A DNA stretch of 64,000 nucleotides from Cyprinodon diabolis (taxonomy: Eukaryota > Chordata > Actinopteri > Cyprinodontiformes > Cyprinodontidae), in assembly GCA_030533445.1 (NCBI GenBank), contig CM060069.1:3005256-3069255 (forward strand), given 5' to 3'. Positions 57,543 through 64,000 of the stretch are shown one piece after another. Position 1 is the first letter of the stretch. Every line of letters starts with the position of its first letter. The notes beneath the pieces were generated by a model. The model searched no databases. It was not told the DNA's origin and saw only the letters and a list, made by a program, of their open reading frames with translations. Made by a program: the position numbers and the translations under genes.

Positions 57543-58190
57543 AATCAACTTCAACGCCATACTGGATATAAGGACAATGCTGATTATTGATGATTATGCA
57601 TAGCTATGTTAAAAATATTGGTAGAATTGTATACTTTATGTGACAGTACAAGTACTGTGCAGGAGAGTGCCACATGGTTACTCCTATGTTGGTTGTAATG
57701 ACGGTCCTTTGACCACTAGAAGATGTGTTTGCCTGGCATAGTCCGGGCCTGATGAAGCTTTTTGTTTGTGTGTGTGTATTTATGGGTGTGAAAGACCACC
57801 TATGTAGGGGATAAATGCAGTGACCTCGTAACACAAGATGCTGCTTGGGCATTGGTATTTGCCTCTGCTGAGAAAACAGAATTAGAAAATCTTGCTAAAA
57901 AAAAAAAAGTAAGCAACGAGGACGGGTCCTCTTAAGGGAGCCAAGAGGGGGATCCCTCTTTGTTTTTGTATATTCCGTTTTCTGCATTCTATCAGTTTAA
58001 CATTTACACATTCTCCACCATGTTTTATATTACTCACTTCAACTATATGGTGTGTGTTTAATCTCACGTTTGGTTTGGTGTGCACAATATATATATATAT
58101 ATAAACTTTTGTCACTTGTGTGAGTTCACATTTAAGGTGTTTTAGATTAGTCATCACCTGCATAATCACTTAGTTGATCCTTTTAGGATC
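57543..58190 (+). other. ERV 3' non-coding region
   Basis: About 650 bp between the accessory gene and the polypurine tract, with a short AT repeat near 58088-58103 and an A-run near 57895. No gene was seen. Confidence 0.6.
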
Positions 58191-58201
58191 AAAGGGGGGA
58201 A
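58191..58201 (+). other. ERV polypurine tract
   Basis: AAAGGGGGGAA directly before the TGTTGTGT start of the 3' LTR; priming site for plus-strand synthesis. Confidence 0.85.
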
Positions 58202-59038
58202 TGTTGTGTATTAATCTGCACTAATCATAAGAATAAAATAAAGTTAATGTTTTATAAGTTTAAAGTTGTTTTCACAAATACTGTTATAAGAGCCATTCAA
58301 GGCCAAGAGGAGAAAAACAGAGCAATGAGTGTGTGTAATTGTTGCACCTGGCTCTAGCTGCAGGAAAACGCAGGGGTCGAGGCCCCTTAGTGATAGGAAA
58401 GCACCCTCATAAAAATGAAATATTTGACATGTCAAGGTTGCCCAGCTCAGCAAAATTTGGCCATACAACTTGTGATAAATAGAGTTGTTATTTTCAAGGC
58501 ACACTGTGCAGTACTGGTCCCAGAAAGGGTGATGCTTTGACTAGGGACACAAAGGGGGAACACTAGGCCAGACTGACATGGCTTGAAGTAGGGAAAGGAT
58601 TAGTTTCAACATGTTTGCGATTGAACTGTCATAAGTTTCTGATTTAAGTGCACCAGATGTCCTCATGGCCTGAGAGACTGCTCTCACAAGAATGTGATGT
58701 GGCTACGAATGTCATCGTGATATGCAGATAAATGATAATGTGACCTTTACCAAAGACTGTTGTTTAAATATATAAAAAATATGTTCTGAAGGGGGTTTCC
58801 CATTGAAAAGAAATGTATAAAAGGGAGCTGTTTTCACCAGTTGTTAGCTGATGCTCACCGGTGACCAGCTCAGTGTGAATGTGCTGTTTTTGGCAATAAA
58901 GACTCTGGACCTGGACTCAGCTGCCTCTGCCTGAATTTTTGGATCTTTGTTTGAGACTTTTTCTGCTTTTTAAGAACTTTGAATTTTACAAAACTTAGCT
59001 TCAATTTTAAGTCGTCAAGAAGACAATAATAGACGACA
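58202..59038 (+). repeat. ERV 3' LTR
   Basis: 837 bp with the same borders as the 5' LTR. It lacks the TGGAATGGAAT-type segment and has scattered changes (for example GTTTGCGATTG against GTTTGTGATTG). It is followed directly by sushi C reverse transcriptase sequence. Confidence 0.95.
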
Positions 59039-59040
59039 GG

Positions 59041-59975
59041 GTCTTAAAGGCAGTCTTCCATTCATCGCCATCTCTGATTCTGAGAAGGTGATAGGCGTTC
59101 CTTAAGTCGAGCTTAGTAAAGACAGTGGCCCCTTGAACTGGTTCGAAGGCAGAAGCGAGTAGAGGAAGTGGGTACTTATTCTTAACAGTAATTTGGTTCA
59201 AACCTCTGTAGTCAATACATGGTCTGAGAGATCCATCCTTCTTACCCACAAAAAAGAAACCTGCTCCTAAAGGAGATGAAGAGGGGCGGATTATTCCAGC
59301 AGCTAGTGACTCATTTATGTATTTCTCCATTGTCTCCCGTTCGGGTTTGGAGATATTATAAAGTCTACTGCCGGGTAGAGGAGCTCCTGGTAAAAGCTCG
59401 GTAGCACAGTCGTATGGTCTGTGAGGTGGAAGGGACGTAGCACTGACCTTACTGAAGACAGGGGCTAGATCATGGTACTCAGGAGGAACAGAAGTAAGGT
59501 CAGGAGAGTCCATCTCCCCCCCCCCTCTAGGAGATCTTACAGCGGGGGCCGCTGAACGAAGGCACGTCTCATGGCATGAGGTCGACCAAGACTCAATATG
59601 ACGATCGGTCCAGTTTATGTGGGGGTTATGTCGTTCCAGCCACTCAAATCCCAAAACCAACAGAGAACATGCAGAGGGAAAAACAAAGAAAGATATGGTT
59701 TCTCGATGGTTACCTGAAACCAACAGTTCGAGGGGTTGTGTCTGGTGAGTCACTTGGTGAAGCTTCTTTCCATCAATCGCAGAGACACAGAGAGGCTGGG
59801 TTAGAGGAACAGTTTCAATCTGTAGTTGTTCAACTAAATTGGAGTCAATCAGGTTCCTTTCACAGCCTGAATCAATGAATGCAGATAAAGTGAGGTTTTG
59901 GTCAGCAAAAATCAGCGTGGCTGGAAGTAATAGGCGAGGAGATTTTTTAGAAATAACTAAAAACTAACTAGTCTG
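59041..59975 (-). pseudogene. pol: Sushi C protease and partial reverse transcriptase
   Basis: The protease active site [12 protein letters not shown] is intact (Asp codon 59871-59873), unlike sushi A. It is followed by [15 protein letters not shown], the [15 protein letters not shown] segment, [11 protein letters not shown] and [15 protein letters not shown]. The reading runs into the ERV LTR after KTAFKTL, before the YxDD active site. It cannot make a working enzyme. Confidence 0.88.
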
Positions 59976-59989
59976 GCCCGTCAGACTCC

Positions 59990-61051
59990 TCAGATCCTCT
60001 GACGGGCCCCGGCCTTTGATTTAGCTGGGCATGAGGCAATGAAATGGCCACTCTCACCACAGTAGATGCACAGCTTGCTCCTGACACGCCTTAACCTTTC
60101 CTCTGGAGTTAGCCTCGTATGTCCAACCTGCATGGGTTCGGCCTCCACTTCAACCGCATGAGAGGCCTGAACTGGCAACGGGAGAGATTGGATCTTAGTT
60201 CTTGGCTTAGAAAAAGGTTCTGTGGAAGAGGAGAAGGCAGGTGCAATGTTAGAGGCAGAAACAGAACTTAAAGGACCATGATTCCTTGGTTTAGAGCTAT
60301 TTCTGGCTCGAATCCTATTATCCAGCCTGATTGTCAGGCGAATTAATTCCTCAAGAGTGGCGGGTTCGTCAAGGGTAGCAAGCTCATCCTTTATGTTTTC
60401 ATTGAGAGCCTCAAAAAATGCTGTCTTAAGAGCACATTGGTTCCAACCGGAAGCTGCGGCTTTAACCCGGAAGTTAATGGAGAATTCAGCTACAGAAGAA
60501 TTTCCTTGTCTTAGTTTCAAAAGAGCTCGAGAATCAACAGTTTGATCTGTTTCCTGGTTGAAGACTTGTGAAAACTCAGAGATAAAGTCGGAGTACTGGC
60601 AGCTAAGGCTTTCGTCGGAAGAAAACCTAGCCTGTGCCCATTCCAGGGCTCTTCCGGTCAATTGAGACAAAATAAACGATATCTTTTTATAATCGGTGGG
60701 AAAACTGCCAGGGGAATTTTTGAAGATTAATCGACATTGAAATAAAAATCCTTTACAGTCACTAATGTTACCTGAAAACTTTTCAGGGAGGCTTGGTCGG
60801 AAATCTGACGATGACGTCACCGCTGGTGACCTCGGAGGAAGGACTGGACCCGGAAATGGTTGTGCTGGCGGCGTGGCGTTAGCGCTGTTTAATTTGTTAG
60901 CGAAGCCTTGAATGATTTGATCCTGGTACAGAACCATTCTGTGTAACTCACGTAGTGTTTGGGTCTGTCCCTGAATTTGGGCATCTTGTTCCTCCAACCG
61001 ACGATGAAGTTGGTCTGCTGGGCCTTGTGTTTGGCCGCAGTGTTCTGTCAT
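59990..61051 (-). CDS. gag: Sushi C Gag
   Basis: About 353 aa from the ATG in the last LTR bases (MTEHCGQTQGPADQLHRRL). The frame is uninterrupted: an N-terminal heptad-rich part, capsid-like core (GFLFQCRLIFKNSP, LTGRALEWAQARF, GNSSVAEFSINFRVKAA), [16 protein letters not shown] and one CCHC knuckle (CIYCGESGHFIASC). It is the best preserved gag of the three sushi elements in the window and the only one without a frame break. The protein packages element RNA. A frame change would be needed to reach pol. Confidence 0.88.
   Translation of the reverse strand: MTEHCGQTQGPADQLHRRLEEQDAQIQGQTQTLRELHRMVLYQDQIIQGFANKLNSANATPPAQPFPGPVLPPRSPAVTSSSDFRPSLPEKFSGNISDCKGFLFQCRLIFKNSPGSFPTDYKKISFILSQLTGRALEWAQARFSSDESLSCQYSDFISEFSQVFNQETDQTVDSRALLKLRQGNSSVAEFSINFRVKAAASGWNQCALKTAFFEALNENIKDELATLDEPATLEELIRLTIRLDNRIRARNSSKPRNHGPLSSVSASNIAPAFSSSTEPFSKPRTKIQSLPLPVQASHAVEVEAEPMQVGHTRLTPEERLRRVRSKLCIYCGESGHFIASCPAKSKAGARQRI
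61033..61045 (-). other. Sushi C primer-binding site (self-priming type)
   Basis: Minus-strand GAACACTGCGGCC next to the LTR. AACACTGCGGC pairs with GCCGCAGTGTT of the LTR (61595-61605 on the plus strand), about 25-30 bp after TATATAAGC. Confidence 0.8.
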
Positions 61052-61748
61052 GATTGGTTCAGGAAGACCCAATATGCAGAACACCACAGAGACGGAAACT
61101 GGAGTAAAAGTTAACAATGTTTATTGAACAATGGAACAATGAAAGAGTCAGGTACTGGTTCACTTCTGGGGATCTGGTTCACAGGTAACTGGAAAGGAGA
61201 CAGTTCAGTTAGCCACGTAGCTGGTGAATGTGGAAATGTTATCTTCAGAGATCTACCTTGAAGAATCCGGGTTTGGCTTTGAGAGAGGCACTGTTGGTTC
61301 TAGAGACTGTTTGATTCAGCAGAGTTCAGTTTCCGCTTCAGCGTCTTGCATCTAACGATAGGACAGACCTTGGTTTTCCAGCTCTTAGTCCAGAGCAGCA
61401 TGGGAAAATCCAGAGAAGGTTCTTCAGGTTTTGCTCTGAGGGCAGGCTCGACAGGTTAAGCTCATCCAGAGCTTACAGGACAAAAACAGGTTTCCTGTAG
61501 GCAGAGACAAAGGTAATTAGTTTCCAGCTAGGAGACTAGAGGCAACAAAGATTTCACAGAGGAAGTTAGGCTCAGGTGCTAACCAAACTGGATAAACACT
61601 GCGGCGTTGATGCGAGGTCTGAGGGCTGCTTATATGGTGGAGGATCCTCCTGATGATGAGATGGGTTTCAGGTGTGTCGAAGGCTCAGCTCAGGAGGATC
61701 CACAGTGAACTCTGCTGGAGACAGGTGGTACAGCTCCAGATCCCAACA
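61046..61748 (-). repeat. Sushi C 5' LTR
   Basis: 703 bp with TG...CA ends (minus strand TGTTGGGATC to ATCATGACA). Contains TATATAAGC (61628-61637) and the self-priming word. It shares the ends and promoter area with the sushi A LTR but is divergent in between. Confidence 0.9.
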
Positions 61749-61833
61749 ATTAGAGAGCAGTAGCCAAACTTAGATATTGTATTTTCATGGCCTAATTTAC
61801 CAGACAGGATGTTTACATATATTTATATATATG

Positions 61834-62612
61834 TTTTAAGGCTTATTTGCAGAGATACGATTTTTTTAGGTATTGAGGAACAGCTCTCCCATATATAAAA
61901 ATAAATACATAAATAAATACATGCTCAATAAATAAATAAGCATTCAATTAATTACCCCCCAAAATACAATGAATAAATATGTAGGTAGAAGTTAAATTAT
62001 ACAGTGAGACATAAATGTATATATATCTCTTAATTAGCTTCTTTATTTTTTCACCTTCTTTGTTAAAATATTTATTAAAGATCAGCCAATGACATAACAC
62101 AGTGTAAAAATTGTTTTATGATCAGCATAATAAAAAAACTAAAGTATTTACTAGTAGACAAAAAAAAATAAACAATCGGCTGTTATTAGAACCAAATTAA
62201 AGGTACTGTGTAGTGTTCTACACATGGAGACATGGCTATGAGTTTGCATTCAATGGACATCTCTAGGGAATACAAAACCTTACAAAAGGCATCTTATTTC
62301 TTTAGGGTCTCCCTTAGAGAAAACTTCTTCAGACCTCAATTAAACAGTCAATTCAAGGAACAAATGAAACTGTTTACAAAAAAGGTGAAAAAATAAAGAA
62401 GCTAATTAAGAGATATATATATATATATACATTTATGTCTCACTGTATAATTTAATTTCTACCTACATATTTATTCGTTGTATTTTGGGGGGTTATTAAT
62501 TGAATGTTAATTTATTTATTGAGCATGTATTTCTTTATGTATTTATTTTTATACATGGTAGAGCTGTTCCTCCATACCTAAAAAATCTTATGTGTGCAAA
62601 TAAGCCTTAAAA
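61834..62612. mobile_element. Long inverted-repeat element (MITE-like)
   Basis: Arms of about 230 bp (61834-62062 and 62385-62612) are near-perfect complements. Both carry GTTTTAAGGCTTATTTGCA at the outer end, and CTTCTTTATTTTTTCACCTT against AAGGTGAAAAAATAAAGAAG at the inner end. A non-coding spacer of about 320 bp lies between. The target duplication is unclear. The whole could form a large hairpin. Confidence 0.8.
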
Positions 62613-62799
62613 CATCTGAACACGTACTTTTTATCAGAGGATTCAACAAGTTTCAAAATCTCTGAAGATAAGGCGCTCTGCTCCTGTGTCCTCCTCCACC
62701 CTGTGTGTGTGGCTGTGTCTCTGCGGGTGTCATTCTTTGAGTTCCACTACAGTGCGCATGTTTCGTAGACACAGACAGGAGAGGCAGAATAGAGTCTCA

Positions 62800-63040
62800 T
62801 GCGTGAATGTCCAGCAAATAACTCCGATTGTTGTTTCAAAAATAGAAAACCTGGTTTCATTACTTAGTTATGCCCTGGATTATGTAGCGTTTGTGGACGC
62901 TAAGTCGCTACTTGATAAAAACAATAACGTAACTTGAAAGTTACTTGGTAAATAAAGCAGCGACGCTATGGTCAAGCTACTGGAAAATGTAGTTAAACTA
63001 ATAGCTTCGCTACATGTAGCGGCGCTACTGCCCATCACTG
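62800..63040. mobile_element. hAT-like element end
   Basis: The right end, read in reverse, is CAGTGATGGGCAGTAGCG followed by CTACATGTAGCG words, a classic hAT-type terminus. The left border is not found, so only the right end is certain. Confidence 0.55.
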
Positions 63041-64000
63041 ACTGTAACATTCAGTAACCGCACGTGCTTTACATATAACGCTACAGCGATACATTGCTGA
63101 TAAGCATATGAAAGCCAGACATCTTTTGCTTCGCGGTAAAAGTAAGAAATTAACTTACCATTGTTGCGGAGTCTCGCATGTTCAACAACCTTCTTCTTCG
63201 TCTAGAAGGTGATGTCGGTTGGGGGGAGGTGGGCGTGGCTAAATTTGTTTATTTCCGGCCCTACGGTGGAGGTGGCCTGTGACAGGCGCCTGCAGCGGAA
63301 CTGGTCTGACAGCTGCGGTACTGCAGCCAGACCGTCTTGATAAATAGTGGTGTTTCAATGCTGTTGTCAGAGATGGCTTTGATCAACGCGCAAGTCAGTG
63401 AGCTGATTGGATACCGAGATACCGGTGATGGAATGACGTTGCATAAACCCCCCTCCCTCCCGAATGGACGGATGATCCACGGACCTTTATTGATTCAGTT
63501 ATTTGTTTTGCCAAAAGATTAATTATAATAATTTTTAGTTAAATAATAGAGATGCAGATAAATAGAACTAAACAGTTCTCAGATAAGATCGCAGGGTGTA
63601 TCTATAACTGCGCCCATACAGTATGCAACAATTTTCATGAAATAAGATAATGCAGTCACTATGTTAAATTAATTCATTAATTTTATTTTTATGAAAAACA
63701 TCATAAAATAGCACAATATCACACCAAGATCCCCAATAAACCTGCTTTAAAGACAGCATCTTAACAGCCTGGATTAAGGAGGAAAAAAAAAGTTCCCAAG
63801 TGCCGCCTGGTGGTTGTCTGGGTACATTGCAGTTCTTTTTTAAATAAAAAAACTGGCCTCAGGAAATACATCGTGATTCACACAAGAATCACGCAGGAAA
63901 CCGTCCATTTCCAACCAGTGCCCACTGTATCCCATCCACTTCTAACGTCAGTATTCCTGAGGTCCAACTTATGCGGCCATTAAACGCAGAAGACCTTGCG
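63041..64000. other. No recognised gene
   Basis: A GC-richer patch with CpGs (63170-63340) could be a promoter, and short open frames exist, but nothing shows a domain or splice structure. The final 150 bp is also unassigned. Confidence 0.4.

Larger units (their letters stand above)
45264..59038 (+). mobile_element. Endogenous retrovirus, 13.8 kb, gag-pol-env plus 3' gene
   Basis: Two related LTRs, a tRNA-Arg-type primer site, long leader, gag, a UAG-separated pol in the same frame, env with gamma-type motifs, an extra 3' gene, and a polypurine tract. All four genes are open. The LTRs differ at ten or more sites plus an indel of about 12 bp. The outer flanks do not match: LINE DNA ending CTAGTC on the left, and sushi C DNA starting GGGTCTTAAAGG on the right. 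Genome layout and env motifs suggest a gamma/epsilon-like fish retrovirus lineage. Confidence 0.95.
59039..61748 (-). mobile_element. Sushi-type element C, truncated by the ERV
   Basis: Minus-strand 5' part only: 5' LTR (61046-61748), primer site, gag, protease and the first third of RT. It stops at the ERV 3' LTR, at the codons after EWKTAF. The missing RT end, RNase H, integrase and 3' LTR are not on the far side of the ERV. It is related to A, but its LTR and gag differ clearly, so it is a separate subfamily. Confidence 0.9.

Overview
The window looks like teleost fish nuclear DNA, probably from a percomorph. The evidence is split genes with GT-AG introns, sushi-type chromovirus LTR elements, Harbinger, hAT and piggyBac transposons, a gamma/epsilon-like endogenous retrovirus, a tRNA-Glu repeat cluster and long AT, GATA and T-rich satellites. 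No bacterial operon, CRISPR array or replication origin was seen. Almost the whole window is accessory, transposon-built DNA. No ordinary conserved single-copy gene was recognised. Layout, 1-29 kb. Two decayed paralogues of a large fish multi-exon gene lie head to head. They encode a Cys-rich zinc region, a DDE-like core and a C-terminal Cys domain. Copy 1 is on the minus strand (498-8556). It is split by a Harbinger element (3911-7765) that itself carries a palindromic MITE (4977-5522). Copy 2 is on the plus strand (10677-28771). One of its introns holds sushi element A (13055-24857). A is split by a piggyBac-like MITE (16165-22179), which is split in turn by sushi element B (16692-22161). 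A solo LTR also sits in a coding exon of copy 2 (27106-27536). Target-site duplications fix the order of these insertions. Layout, 29-45 kb. A tandem array of about 1.08-kb units carries tRNA-Glu genes and is interrupted by a hAT transposon (32771-36713). The six hAT transposase exons join in frame with canonical splice sites. After about 1.1 kb of T-rich satellite comes a partial integrase-like host-type gene (38630-43905). An intron of that gene holds a YqaJ-type DNA transposon remnant, which in turn contains a hAT MITE. A LINE fragment follows. Layout, 45-64 kb. A 13.8-kb endogenous retrovirus (45264-59038) keeps both LTRs and open gag, pol, env and an extra 3' gene. It has a tRNA-Arg-type primer site and an in-frame UAG between gag and pol. 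Between protease and reverse transcriptase it has an added domain with two HxTx motifs that resembles a 2H phosphoesterase. Its left flank is LINE-like and its right flank is a truncated sushi element C, so the two ends do not share one insertion site. The window closes with a 780-bp inverted-repeat element and a hAT end. How it works together: the three sushi families keep an 11-nt complementarity between the predicted RNA 5' end and the primer site next to the LTR. This is the signature of Tf1/sushi self-priming. The retrovirus appears to use a leader splice donor with separate acceptors for env and for the 3' accessory gene. Family names come from motif recognition by eye; no database search was run.
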